A DNA stretch of 64,000 nt from Chloroflexi bacterium bin20 (GCA_002238485.1 MPMG01000004.1:186001-250000); one strand, 5' to 3'; shown: positions 9,692 to 18,695, counted from the first letter of the stretch. Numbers and translations are program-made. The notes: generated from the letters alone by a model not told the origin.

Positions 9692-10849
9692 CTAACCGCC
9701 GTCGTCCATGACTTTGAAGCCCAGTTCTTCAAGCTTCTCATCGGGCATGGTGATGGGACCGTGCACATCGTCGCTCCAGTCTTCGCGGAAGTAGTCCGCG
9801 CCCTCAACATCGGTGAAGGGCTCGCTGTTGGGGATAACGCCCGAGAAGTCAATGAAGCGCGGGGTCGGTTCGCCAGCCAGGATCTGCAAGGCGGCATCAA
9901 TGCACATGGTGATCATGGCGTTGGGATACTGCCAGGCGAGGTATTTGATGTCGTGTTCCAGCGCCAGGCGCAAGAAGCCATTTTGCCATTCGCCGCCACC
10001 GATGGGCGGGATATCCAGGCCAGCATCCAGGTAGGCGCTGATGATGCCCTGCGACATCTGCGCGCCGCCTGACCAGATTCCGTCTATGTCATCGCCATAT
10101 TGCACCAGCCAAGTTTCCATGATGCCTTTGGCGTCTGCTGGCGACCAGAAGCCGGGCTGCTTGTCCAGCACATGGATGCCCGGGTTGGCGGCGAAGACGG
10201 CATCTGCGCCTTCTTCCATGATATCCGATGTCGTTACGCCGGGGATGCCTGTCATGATGACGATATTGCCCTCGCCATCCAGCTGGTCGACGACATACTG
10301 CGCCAGGCTTGCGCCGACCACCCACAGATTCGTGCCGACCTCGGTTACAAAGTTGTCGGTTTCGACAGCGCTGGCGCACAAGACTACCGGCACGCCTTGC
10401 ATCATGGCGCGTTCGACAGGGGCAGATAGCGCCGCGGCGCCCATGGGCACCAAGATCAGCGCATCGGGCTCTTGCGCCAGCAAGTCTTCGACCTGGGGCA
10501 CCTGGACATCGGCGCTGGCTTGGGCATCGCCATAGAGCAGCTCGCTGACGACATCCTCGCCCAGATGCTCGACATACCAGTAGGCATGCGCGTCCATCAA
10601 GGCTGACCAGGCATTGCTCGTGCCCTGCGCCGCGAAAGCGATGCGGTAGGGACCATCTTTGGCGAATTCGCTGGTGTCATAGCTTTGCTCGAGGCGTGAA
10701 AGCACACTCTGCAAATAGGGCGAGGCGGCAATCTGCTCCTCGGTAAATTCAAAGCTCATGCCGCTCATATCATCGTCTTGCGCCAGCGAAACCGCGCCAA
10801 CGCCAAGCGCGAGCGAGATTGCCAGCAGCAGAGTAAATAGCTTCTTCAT
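9692..10849 (-). CDS. Sugar ABC transporter substrate-binding protein (type 1 periplasmic fold)
   Basis: 385 residues. The N-terminus MKKLFTLLLAISLALG with a GAVSLAQDDD ending is a Sec signal peptide; no lipobox cysteine is seen. The mature part has the LacI/RbsB-like two-lobed fold (YRIAFAAQGTSNAWS, DALILVPMGAAALS, IVIMTGIPG). The ATG at 10849 has AAAGGA 7 bp upstream. An in-frame TTG at 10912, itself preceded by AAGGAGG, would add 21 polar residues in front of the signal peptide; I prefer the ATG. The ligand is unknown, possibly a sugar or nucleoside. It is flanked by a permease gene on each side of the binding protein/ATPase pair. Confidence 0.93.
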   Translation of the reverse strand: MKKLFTLLLAISLALGVGAVSLAQDDDMSGMSFEFTEEQIAASPYLQSVLSRLEQSYDTSEFAKDGPYRIAFAAQGTSNAWSALMDAHAYWYVEHLGEDVVSELLYGDAQASADVQVPQVEDLLAQEPDALILVPMGAAALSAPVERAMMQGVPVVLCASAVETDNFVTEVGTNLWVVGASLAQYVVDQLDGEGNIVIMTGIPGVTTSDIMEEGADAVFAANPGIHVLDKQPGFWSPADAKGIMETWLVQYGDDIDGIWSGGAQMSQGIISAYLDAGLDIPPIGGGEWQNGFLRLALEHDIKYLAWQYPNAMITMCIDAALQILAGEPTPRFIDFSGVIPNSEPFTDVEGADYFREDWSDDVHGPITMPDEKLEELGFKVMDDGG

Positions 10850-10975
10850 GATCTGTTCCTTTCCGTACCTAAGGGTATCCAACGTTGTGTCTTGCAGGGT
10901 AGAAATTGTCAATAATGGCGCCTCCTTTCCGCGATGATGGGCAGGAGTCAGCTGCCGAGATTTGCGCTTGCCCGA

Positions 10976-11959
10976 TCATGACTCGGTCGAAGCGACGCTG
11001 TAGAGCGTAACCGCGCCCAGGATAACCAGGCCTTTGATGATGAATTGCACTTCGACATCCAAGCCCAGCAGCACGACCATGGTGCTGAGGATCTGGATGA
11101 TGAGCACGCCAGCGATCGTGCCCAGCAAGCCGCCGCGCCCGCCGATGAAGGCTGTGCCGCCCACCACTGCCGCCGCGATTGAATCCAGGTCCAGCCCGCT
11201 GCCGATGAAGCGATCGACATAGAGCACATAACCCGTCAGCACGATGCCAGATGCCACCGCGAAGAGGCTGCCCAGCACATAGACAGAGATGCGGATCGCG
11301 TCCACGGGGATGCCTGACAAGCGCGCCGCCTCGATGTTGCTGCCCACGGCATAGACCCGGCGTCCATAGGTTGTGCCGCGCAGGACAAAGATGAAAATGG
11401 CATTCAGCCCCAGCCACAGCGCCAATGGCACGGAGAGCACAAACCACGACTGGTTGACGATGCCCAGGGCCTCGGGCACGAATCCGCCCGGCACACCGCG
11501 TGTGTAGGCTTGCGTCGCGCCTTTGACCAGCACCAGCATGCCCAATGTGGCGACAAAGGGCGGGACGCGCCGCTTGGTGACCAGCAGGCCATTGCCCAAG
11601 CCCACCAGCGCGCCCAAAGCCAGCGCGGTCAATATGGCTGGCGCGATCATTTCGTTGCGGCCATTGCCCACTTCGGCCACGACAACCGAGGTCATGATGA
11701 AGATGCCGCCGACCGACAGATCCAAGCCAGCCACCAGCAGCACCAGCGTCTGCCCGATGGCCACGATTCCCAACTGCGAGGCCTGACGCATGACCACGGC
11801 GATGGTGTCGACCGCGAAGAGCTTGGGAGTCAGCAGCGCCGCCACCAGCAGCAGAATCAGCAGCGCAATATAGACGCCATAATCAGCCACGAACTTGCGC
11901 AGCCGCCAGCGATTATCGCGCGACAGAGCCAGCTTTGACTTGCGCTTTGCCAGTGTCAT
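10976..11959 (-). CDS. Ribose-type ABC transporter permease (first permease)
   Basis: 327 residues, RbsC family: IGQTLVLLVAGLDLSVGG, LGNGLLVTKRRVPPFVATLG, and GLDLDSIAAAVVGGTAFIGG. About nine membrane helices follow a basic N-terminal tail of roughly 25 residues. It is a paralogue, not a duplicate, of the permease at 7172-8146, and the two probably form one heteromeric channel. It follows the PPOX gene after 18 bp; the 126 bp between it and the binding-protein gene hold an AAGGAGG and a TTGACA, and may contain an internal promoter. Confidence 0.93.
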   Translation of the reverse strand: MTLAKRKSKLALSRDNRWRLRKFVADYGVYIALLILLLVAALLTPKLFAVDTIAVVMRQASQLGIVAIGQTLVLLVAGLDLSVGGIFIMTSVVVAEVGNGRNEMIAPAILTALALGALVGLGNGLLVTKRRVPPFVATLGMLVLVKGATQAYTRGVPGGFVPEALGIVNQSWFVLSVPLALWLGLNAIFIFVLRGTTYGRRVYAVGSNIEAARLSGIPVDAIRISVYVLGSLFAVASGIVLTGYVLYVDRFIGSGLDLDSIAAAVVGGTAFIGGRGGLLGTIAGVLIIQILSTMVVLLGLDVEVQFIIKGLVILGAVTLYSVASTES

Positions 11960-11977
11960 CAGCGCTTTATCCAGCGG

Positions 11978-12469
11978 CTAGTCATCCAGGTACTTCGCCG
12001 CCCACTCCACGCCTTCCCAGGAGATCGTCTTTTCAGGCACGATCTTGACCAGGTAACGCGGACGCACGCGTGAGGGCTCGAGGTATTCAGGTCCGCGCTC
12101 GCCCAGATAGCGCACAGCCATGCGCCGGGCGATCTCCAGCCACTCGCCGTGCATCAGCGCTGGACCTTCGACAATCTCTGCGCCGCCACGAAAGAGCACG
12201 CGCGTATAGGGGCTGCTGTCTTTGGCGCAAGAAACCGAACAGCGGGGGAAGCGAATAAGGTGCCGGGCGAAGATGGTCTTTGCCCGCGGGATGACCCACA
12301 TGGCTTCGCCGTCCCATTCTTGCCAGACTGGCGTCACATAGGGATCGCCTTTGCTGTCGACAGTGGCGATACGCGCGACCACCGGTCCATCAAGAAATGC
12401 TTGCAACTCGTCGGCGTAGAGTCCGCGCATCTTGCCCATCCATTCGGGGTATTTTCCTGCTTCGCTCAT
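11978..12469 (-). CDS. PPOX-class flavin/F420-binding protein
   Basis: 163 residues with a split-barrel fold typical of pyridoxamine 5'-phosphate oxidase-like proteins: FLDGPVVARIATVDSKGDPY, then VTPVWQEWDGEAMWVIPRAK and the VSCAKD strand. Members bind FMN, FAD, F420 or heme, and most are reductases of unknown substrate. It is the first gene of the minus-strand importer/aminotransferase operon. A second, distantly similar PPOX protein is at 30544-31041. Confidence 0.82.
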   Translation of the reverse strand: MSEAGKYPEWMGKMRGLYADELQAFLDGPVVARIATVDSKGDPYVTPVWQEWDGEAMWVIPRAKTIFARHLIRFPRCSVSCAKDSSPYTRVLFRGGAEIVEGPALMHGEWLEIARRMAVRYLGERGPEYLEPSRVRPRYLVKIVPEKTISWEGVEWAAKYLDD

Positions 12470-12556
12470 AAGTCGTCCTTCCTACAAGGTTCGTTGTTGC
12501 CGGTCCAAAATAGTCGCGGGCTGCGTCATCGCTTTGGCAACAGTATAACCAACGGC

Positions 12557-12631
12557 CATATCGCTTGCCAAAATGCGCGGATTGATGCGGCAGTTTGCCC
12601 AAGATCCGTTTTGGCGATATGTTTTGCAAAA
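12557..12631. promoter_or_regulatory. Inverted-repeat cluster in the divergent PPOX/PhyH region
   Basis: Between the divergent genes (12470-12661) CATATCGCTTGCCAAAA (12557-12573) faces TTTTGGCGATATG (12609-12621); they match as reverse complements apart from a CTTG insertion. Directly next to the second arm lies the 10-bp palindrome TTTTGCAAAA (12622-12631). A further pair, TGTTGCC (12495-12501) and GGCAACA (12536-12542), is in the same gap. This looks like an operator region for the importer operon and the dioxygenase gene, but no regulator gene is adjacent. Confidence 0.35.
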
Positions 12632-12661
12632 GCAATCGTCCGAATAGGCGAGGTGGCGGAC

Positions 12662-13525
12662 ATGAATGAGTTGGAACTTCAGCAATATCTTTTTGATTTG
12701 CAAGGCTATTTGCTTATCGAGAACGCACTGAGCCAGGCAGAAGTGGCGGACATCAATCGGCTGATCGACGCGCAGAATCTGCCGCCGCCAGGCGAATCGC
12801 CCCGCTTTGGCAGCGCGCCAACCATCGCGTCATCCATGATCTTGCCGGATAATTTTCCCGAAAGTCGCATGAAAGCCGATCGCGCCGCGCCGGTTGGGGC
12901 TGGCTTCCTGGATTGGGGGCAGCCATTCTGCGACCTGCTGGACCACCCGGCAATCATGCCGATTCTGCGCTTGCGCCTGGGCGACTGCTTTCGCCTCGAT
13001 CGGCTGTATGGGATGCTTATGCGCCAGGGGATGGCTTATGGCGAGCTGCATGCTGATTATGGCGCGTCTGCCCCGCAATCAAACATGAAGCCGGGCGAGT
13101 ATTACGCTTTCCGCAGCAACCAGATTTATGAAGGCTTCATCGTTGTCGCCTGGGCGCTCTCCGACGCGGGAGCAGAGCATGGTGGCTTCTGCTGCATCCC
13201 AGGCAGCCACAAGAGCCACTACCGTATGCCCCAACACATCGCCGACAACTTCGAAGACTCGCCTTATGTCGCAATCCCAAAGATGCCGGCCGGCTCTGTG
13301 ATCCTGTTTAGCGAATCGCTCACGCATGGAACCGCCCGTTGGCGAGCCGACCACGAAAGGCGAGTCTTGCTCTACAAGTATTGCGTCTCATCCCTGGCGT
13401 GGACTTCGAAGCGCGTCGAGCCGCCGGTCAACATCGAGCTCAGTCCCAGGCAGAAGATTCTGCTTCGCGAGCCAGGCGACCCGCTGCGCCACTTCCCGTC
13501 GCTCTTCGCGGAGGCTGCGGTCTGA
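12662..13525 (+). CDS. Phytanoyl-CoA dioxygenase (PhyH) family protein
   Basis: 287 residues. Fe(II)/2-oxoglutarate dioxygenase fold with the metal triad visible as HAD in GELHADYGA near residue 123 and a distal His in SLTHGTARWR, followed by the Arg that binds 2-oxoglutarate. PhyH-family enzymes hydroxylate lipids, small acids or secondary metabolites; the substrate is unknown. The start is the ATG at 12662 behind GAGGTGG; the open frame extends farther upstream without a start of comparable quality. It is transcribed divergently from the ABC importer operon. Confidence 0.88.
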   Translation: MNELELQQYLFDLQGYLLIENALSQAEVADINRLIDAQNLPPPGESPRFGSAPTIASSMILPDNFPESRMKADRAAPVGAGFLDWGQPFCDLLDHPAIMPILRLRLGDCFRLDRLYGMLMRQGMAYGELHADYGASAPQSNMKPGEYYAFRSNQIYEGFIVVAWALSDAGAEHGGFCCIPGSHKSHYRMPQHIADNFEDSPYVAIPKMPAGSVILFSESLTHGTARWRADHERRVLLYKYCVSSLAWTSKRVEPPVNIELSPRQKILLREPGDPLRHFPSLFAEAAV

Positions 13526-13563
13526 GGGCTGCGCGACAGGGGGATGCAATGGGACAAAGCCAA

Positions 13564-14334
13564 TCAGACGAAGCTGACGCGCGCGCCAGCACATTCTGAG
13601 GGGGAAAAAGACCGCGCCTCGCCCGTCGTCTTGAAGCGGATGCGCCAAGGCAGTGGCTTGTTGGCCTGCAAGTGATCGTGCAAAGGGCTGCGCTCGTCAA
13701 GCGGACTCAGGTATTCCAGCCGGTGCGCGCCTGCCTGATAGACGACTCCCCGCGCATGCAGTTCGTCGTCATGCACAGCCTCGCCCGCTGCGCCCAGCGC
13801 CGCGCTCATGATGCGCCTTGCCAACTGCAGATCCCGCGTGGCAAGCGTGATCGTGTCGATGCCGGTTACGCCATTGACGTGTTGAGTCTCTTTGGGGACG
13901 CGCTCGGCTCGCGGCGTTTCGTCTTCTATGAGAAAAGGGATAAGCCCTTGATACTGCCCATAAATTTCGTTGTTGAGCCAAGCCAGCTGGTAGCCATCAA
14001 AGCGCAGGCGGCTCAAACCGACCAGCGGGCTCATCTGCACGCCCTGCGCTGCGAATGTGGCATAGTCGCCGCGGATGTCGTCGGTGCCCATGCAAAAGTC
14101 GATCAATCCCCCGCCACGGCTGTGCACAGCCTCCCACCAATAGTGATTGGGGCTGTGGCGATAAAAGGACAGCAGCTCGATATAGGCGCCATCGCCCAGG
14201 CCGATCAGTTTGTTATATGAGCCGATCGGATGCTCCCCGCCGCCGACCACCGTGAAGCCCAACCTGGCGAATGTGTCCGCCAGCGCTTCCAGTTCTGCAC
14301 CCGCGATGACAATATGGTCGATGCCTCGTATCAT
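13564..14334 (-). CDS. VOC / glyoxalase-like domain protein
   Basis: 256 residues. It begins MIRGIDHIVIAG, the usual first strand of a vicinal-oxygen-chelate domain, with Glu in YIELLSF as a likely metal ligand, and a second half starting GIDTITLATRDLQLAR that repeats the fold. It resembles the Glyoxalase_3 group, whose reactions are mostly unknown. Convergent with the PhyH gene (38-bp gap) and divergent from the MBL hydrolase (about 120 bp). Confidence 0.8.
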   Translation of the reverse strand: MIRGIDHIVIAGAELEALADTFARLGFTVVGGGEHPIGSYNKLIGLGDGAYIELLSFYRHSPNHYWWEAVHSRGGGLIDFCMGTDDIRGDYATFAAQGVQMSPLVGLSRLRFDGYQLAWLNNEIYGQYQGLIPFLIEDETPRAERVPKETQHVNGVTGIDTITLATRDLQLARRIMSAALGAAGEAVHDDELHARGVVYQAGAHRLEYLSPLDERSPLHDHLQANKPLPWRIRFKTTGEARSFSPSECAGARVSFV

Positions 14335-14455
14335 CTGCCACAGCCTCTCGCATTTTTCGCGCGCCTGAGTATAGCATGGGAGCGCAGCATTTCGCTTGAC
14401 GAAGGCTCGTCGATACGGTCTATTTGCAAGGGAAAAGGAGCGTGGGGCAGAGAAT

Positions 14456-15202
14456 ATGAAATTGACAAGCGACTTGCATGTAGTTGGCGGCGGTTATTTT
14501 GGATTTGGGCTGTCCGGCCATCTGGACTGCCATGTCTTCGTGCTCAACAGCGGGACGGAGCTGGCGCTGATCGACCCCGGCATGGGCGCGCCCGGCGACT
14601 TCGACACCATCCTGGACAATATTCGCGGCGATGGCTTAGACCCTCGCAATATCCGCAAGCTGATCCTGACGCATTATCATTGCGATCATATTGGCGCCGC
14701 AGCCGAAGCCCGGCAGCGCCTGGATGCAGAAGTCTATGCTTCGGCAATCGCTGCTCCAGCCATCCGCACGGGCGACGAGCGTGCTGTCGCGCTGGATGCC
14801 GCCAAAGCCGCCAACTTTTATCCTGACGATTATGTGCTGCCGCCCTGCCCAGTCGATATTGAGCTGCATGAAGGCGATGTCGTCAAAGTCGGCAACTTGC
14901 AGTTGGAGACATTTGATACGCCTGGGCACTGCGATGGCCACCTCAGCTTCCTCATGCGCGGCGGTGACCGCAGCTACCTGCTGGGCGCTGATCTGGTCTT
15001 TTGGGGTGGCAAGGTCTTGTGGCAGAACATCCACGACTGTCGCATCGATGCCTATGCCAGCAGCATGTTCAAAATGGAGCAGCAGGACTTCGACGCGCTG
15101 GCGCCGGGCCACTTGCAGATCTCCTTGCGCGGTGGCAAGACCCATCTGGAAGCCGCAGCCGAGGCTTTCCGACAGCTGGGCATCCCGCCGAATCTGCTTT
15201 AG
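14456..15202 (+). CDS. MBL-fold metallohydrolase
   Basis: 248 residues. Metal site of the metallo-beta-lactamase fold: LTHYHCDHIG near residue 75 (HxHxDH), a later His in TPGHCDGHLSF, Asp in LLGADLVF, and a last His in APGHLQI. Family members hydrolyse thioesters, lactones, cyclic nucleotides or organophosphates; this one cannot be assigned. The ATG at 14456 is used; AAGGAG lies about 15 bp upstream, so an earlier in-frame start at 14396 remains possible. Confidence 0.85.
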   Translation: MKLTSDLHVVGGGYFGFGLSGHLDCHVFVLNSGTELALIDPGMGAPGDFDTILDNIRGDGLDPRNIRKLILTHYHCDHIGAAAEARQRLDAEVYASAIAAPAIRTGDERAVALDAAKAANFYPDDYVLPPCPVDIELHEGDVVKVGNLQLETFDTPGHCDGHLSFLMRGGDRSYLLGADLVFWGGKVLWQNIHDCRIDAYASSMFKMEQQDFDALAPGHLQISLRGGKTHLEAAAEAFRQLGIPPNLL

Positions 15203-15250
15203 CCTTTGCCGCGCTCACTGCCAGTCTGTGCCGAACGATCGACCAATTGC

Positions 15251-15279
15251 TTGACACAGTAATCGTTTTCGGATTATCT
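15251..15279 (+). promoter_or_regulatory. Putative sigma-70 promoter of the CUT1 importer operon
   Basis: Perfect -35 TTGACA at 15251-15256, a 17-bp spacer and TTATCT (or the overlapping GATTAT) as -10. The 297-bp gap after the MBL gene otherwise holds two ribosome-binding-like sites, AAGGAGG at 15422-15428 and AAGGAG near 15485, the first with a TTG 5 bp downstream that is in frame with the binding-protein gene. Confidence 0.5.
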
Positions 15280-15499
15280 ATTGTGGTATTGATGTGGTCG
15301 CGATTGTTATTTCCCGGCGAGCTTATCGTTCGTCAATCTTGTGGCGCGCCCGAGGGCAAAGAGGTCTTTGCCCGTGATTTCGTGCGCATGACTGAGGGAT
15401 GAACTTGTGTGACATTCATGGAAGGAGGCTTGATTGGAGAATTCGAGGCGAGTCGATATATTTTGCCCAATCATCAATATCGATAAGGAGAAAAAGACG

Positions 15500-16750
15500 A
15501 TGACCCCTCGCAGGATAATTTTCGCAGTCTTGATCATGGCGCTCTGTATCGGCGCGCTGCCGCTTTCGGCGCAAGACGAAGATGTCACAATGACGATGTG
15601 GGTGCGCAACATCGGCGCCCAGGTGCAGGAGTTGGTCGATGAGTGGAACGCCCTGGGCGGCGCCCAAATCGAGCTTACCGTCATCCCGCCCGCCGAGTTC
15701 ATCACCAAGATGGGCGCTGCCATCGCCGCTGGAGAATCGCCGGATATTGCCAGCATCGACCTGATCTATGCCCCCGCTTTCGCCGCGGCGGGCCAACTGC
15801 TGGATCTCACGGACCTGGTGAGCGATCTGCCATACGCCGATGATTTGCTGCCGGCGCATTCAGAGCTCGGCACTTACGAAGGGCGGAACTACGCCGTCCC
15901 ATTCGCCATCGAAGGCTCGTTCATCATCTACAACAAAGACCTGTTCGAGCAAGCGGGGCTGGATCCAGAAAGCCCGCCGACAACTTGGGACGAGTTGCTG
16001 GAGGCCGCGCGGGCCATCTCGGCAATCGACGATGAAACCTACGGCTACTACTTCGCCGGTTCTTGCGCTGGCTGCAACGCCTTCACCTACCTGCCCTTCA
16101 TTTGGGCGAGCGGCGGCGATGTGCTCAGCGACGACTACAGCGAAGCCACCATTACCACCGACCCGATCGTGCGCGAGGCGCTGGAATTATATCGGACAAT
16201 GTGGGAAGAAGGGCTCATTCCCGAGGGCGCGAGCATAGACGACGGCTCAAGTTTCACAAGCGCCTTCGCCACAGGCACAATCGGCATGGCCGGCACTGGC
16301 GCCTTCGGCATCAACACCTACCGGAGGGATCACCCCGAGCTGAATCTGGGCGCTTTCCACATTCCTGGCAAAGATGGCGGCGCGGCTTCCTTCGGCGGCG
16401 GCGATGTTATCGCCATCGGCAGTGGCACGCAGTATCCTGACGAGGCTTGGGCCTTCATCGAGTGGATGATGAGCGACGAGACCCAGCTCGACATTTATGC
16501 GGCCAACAACCGGACTCCTGTGCGCGTTTCGCTGCTCGAGAACGAGTATTCCGCGGACGATGACCTCGTGCTGACGGCCGCAAGCGCGCTGTCAGTGGGC
16601 AAGTCGCCCTATTCACTCGTCTACAACGACTTGTTCAACGATGCCAACGGTCCCTGGCTGGAGATGATTCAGGTGGCCATCTTCGATGGCGACATCGACG
16701 GCGCGCTGCAGCTCGGCCAAGATCGTTTCACCCAAATTATGAGCGGCTAG
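15500..16750 (+). CDS. Sugar ABC transporter substrate-binding protein (CUT1 type)
   Basis: 416 residues. Signal peptide MTPRRIIFAVLIMALCIG with GALPLSAQ at its end; mature protein begins DEDVTMTMWVRN. The SBP_bac_1 fold is supported by GESPDIASIDLIYAP, NKDLFEQAGLDPESPPTTWD, and a C-terminal part with INTYRR and GGGDVIAI. It captures an oligosaccharide and delivers it to the two MalF/MalG-like permeases that follow. No ATPase gene is in the cluster, so a shared MsmX/UgpC-type ATPase elsewhere is expected. The ATG behind ATAAGGAG is chosen because the signal peptide starts there; a TTG 66 bp upstream is the alternative. Confidence 0.93.
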   Translation: MTPRRIIFAVLIMALCIGALPLSAQDEDVTMTMWVRNIGAQVQELVDEWNALGGAQIELTVIPPAEFITKMGAAIAAGESPDIASIDLIYAPAFAAAGQLLDLTDLVSDLPYADDLLPAHSELGTYEGRNYAVPFAIEGSFIIYNKDLFEQAGLDPESPPTTWDELLEAARAISAIDDETYGYYFAGSCAGCNAFTYLPFIWASGGDVLSDDYSEATITTDPIVREALELYRTMWEEGLIPEGASIDDGSSFTSAFATGTIGMAGTGAFGINTYRRDHPELNLGAFHIPGKDGGAASFGGGDVIAIGSGTQYPDEAWAFIEWMMSDETQLDIYAANNRTPVRVSLLENEYSADDDLVLTAASALSVGKSPYSLVYNDLFNDANGPWLEMIQVAIFDGDIDGALQLGQDRFTQIMSG

Positions 16751-16763
16751 CTGCCAATCGCTT

Positions 16764-16806
16764 GAGCGTCTGTCAGGTTGGCTTAGGCTACAATCGACAG
16801 GCGCTC
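16764..16806 (+). promoter_or_regulatory. Intercistronic stem-loop after the binding-protein gene
   Basis: GAGCGTCTGTC (16764-16774) can pair with GACAGGCGCTC (16796-16806): 11 base pairs including one G-U, loop of 21 nt. It stands between the binding-protein gene and the first permease. Hairpins here commonly stabilise the upstream message or limit read-through, giving more binding protein than permease. No T-tract follows. The loop contains TACAAT, which could instead be part of a weak internal promoter. Confidence 0.5.
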
Positions 16807-16855
16807 TTGCCGTTTCCTTGCCGCCGTCGCTGGCTGAAAGGATCACGATCTGCGC

Positions 16856-17749
16856 ATGAAAGCTCTAACCGGGTCTCTCAGCTGGGAGCAGCGCCGCAAG
16901 CTGACCGGGCTGCTGTTCGTCCTGCCGACGGTGCTTTTCGTGGCGGTTTTTTTCATCATCCCGCTGGCGATGACGGGCTTCATGTCCTTTCATGATTGGC
17001 CCCTCATCGGCGAGCAAAGCTGGATCGGCACGACCAATTACAGTGAGCTGGCGAATGATCGGCAATTCCGCAAGAGCCTGGATTTCACCTTTCGCTACAC
17101 GCTTTTCGTCACGCCGCCGATATTCATCTTGGGCTTTATCTTGGCGTCGTTGGTACGACACAATATTCGCTTCATCGGCATGTTCCGCGCGATATTCTTT
17201 ATGCCGGTGGTGATTGGCTTGGGGGTCTCGAGCCTGCTGTGGGTCTGGATGCTGGATCAGCGAGTCGGCATCTTCAACAAAATTCTGCTGGATTTGCATC
17301 TGTTGGACAAGCCGCAACTCTTCTTGGCGAAGCCCAGCACAGCCATGAATGTCATCATCCTTTCGGTGGTTTGGAAGACCGTCGGCTTCACCATGATTCT
17401 GCTGCTGGCGGGCTTGCAGAGCATCCCGGACGAGCTCTATGAATCGGCTGATGTGGATGGCGCGGGTTATTTCCGCAAGCTCTTCTATATCACGCTGCCC
17501 TTGATGAGGCGCACGATCGCGCTGGCGCTCATCCTGTCTGTCATCGGCTCCGTCCTGGCATTCGACCAATTCTACATCATCACGCGCGGCGGACCGCGCA
17601 ACAGCACGATTTCCATCGTGTATTGGATATTCAACAATTCATTCGTTTACTGGAAGTTGGGCTATGGCTCCGCGATGTCGATTGTGCTGCTCACAATCTT
17701 GATGGCGCTGACCAGCATTCAATACTATGTCTTGCGAGAGAAGGAATAG
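16856..17749 (+). CDS. Sugar ABC transporter permease (MalF-like)
   Basis: 297 residues, six predicted membrane helices. The cytoplasmic EAA loop appears as LYESADVDGAGYFRKLFYIT with the conserved DGA-G pattern, followed by LPLM. A CUT1-family inner-membrane subunit paired with the next gene, which begins directly after its stop codon. The weak AAGGA 13 bp before the ATG fits translation coupled to the upstream message. Confidence 0.93.
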   Translation: MKALTGSLSWEQRRKLTGLLFVLPTVLFVAVFFIIPLAMTGFMSFHDWPLIGEQSWIGTTNYSELANDRQFRKSLDFTFRYTLFVTPPIFILGFILASLVRHNIRFIGMFRAIFFMPVVIGLGVSSLLWVWMLDQRVGIFNKILLDLHLLDKPQLFLAKPSTAMNVIILSVVWKTVGFTMILLLAGLQSIPDELYESADVDGAGYFRKLFYITLPLMRRTIALALILSVIGSVLAFDQFYIITRGGPRNSTISIVYWIFNNSFVYWKLGYGSAMSIVLLTILMALTSIQYYVLREKE

Positions 17750-18652
17750 ATGATACCCGTGCATGACCGACAAGCGGGCCTTGGCGGGCTGACCCAGCAG
17801 CAGCGACGGCGCCTCCAACAGCGCGCGCTGCTCTCACTCAAGTACCTCATCCTCACCGTGCTGGCGCTTCTCTTTCTGTTTCCCATTGCCTGGTCGCTTA
17901 TCAACTCGCTGAAGCTGCCTTCGGAAGCGCTGGCGGTGCCGCCGACATACCTGCCCACGCAGATCGTGTTCGACAATTATTCTGAACTGACCAACTACGG
18001 CAATTATGGCGTCGCCGGGCATGTGGAGAACAGCACGATCGTCGCGCTACTCACGGTGGTCGGCAGCTTGGTTTTGAGTACGCTGGGCGGTTATGGCTTC
18101 GCGCGCTTCAATTTCCCGGGCAAGAATGCGCTGTTCATTATGGTGCTTTCCACTTTGATGATCCCCTTTCAGTCGATCTTGATTCCGCTCTTTGTGATGC
18201 TGGTGCGCTTCGAGCTGAATGACACGCTTATCGGGCTCGCCCTGGTCTACATCACTTTCCAACTGCCCTTCGGCATCTTCTTGATGCGCAACAGCTTCCT
18301 GGCGGTGCCAAAGGAAATCGAAGAAGCTGCCCTGCTGGATGGCTGCAGCTCGCTGAGCTTGCTCTATCGAATGATGCTGCGGCTGGTCTTGCCTGGCATC
18401 GTGACGGTCGCGATATACGCCTTCATCAATTCCTGGAACGAATTCCTCGCCGCGCTGATTTTCATGTCCGACCAAGACAAGTTCACGTTGCCGGTCTTCT
18501 TGACCTTGGTCAGGAGCGGTTTGTGGGGCACGGTGGATTGGGGCGCGCTGCAGGCGGGCGTCATCGTCGCTATCTTTCCCTGTCTGGTGGTTTTCCTGCT
18601 CTTGCAGCGCTATTACATCAACGGTCTGATAGGCGGCGCGGTGAATAATTGA
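17750..18652 (+). CDS. Sugar ABC transporter permease (MalG-like)
   Basis: 300 residues, six predicted helices after a basic, glutamine-rich cytoplasmic N-terminus of about 30 residues. The EAA loop is EEAALLDGCSSLSLLYRMML and the C-terminal SWNEFLAAL segment is typical of MalG-type subunits. It begins immediately after the MalF-like stop and forms the second half of the channel. The GH127 gene follows after 43 bp, so the imported sugar is probably processed by that enzyme or comes from the same polymer. Confidence 0.93.
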   Translation: MIPVHDRQAGLGGLTQQQRRRLQQRALLSLKYLILTVLALLFLFPIAWSLINSLKLPSEALAVPPTYLPTQIVFDNYSELTNYGNYGVAGHVENSTIVALLTVVGSLVLSTLGGYGFARFNFPGKNALFIMVLSTLMIPFQSILIPLFVMLVRFELNDTLIGLALVYITFQLPFGIFLMRNSFLAVPKEIEEAALLDGCSSLSLLYRMMLRLVLPGIVTVAIYAFINSWNEFLAALIFMSDQDKFTLPVFLTLVRSGLWGTVDWGALQAGVIVAIFPCLVVFLLLQRYYINGLIGGAVNN

Positions 18653-18695
18653 ACAAGATGCAACAGACTCAAGTACTATACGCAAAGGGAAATGT

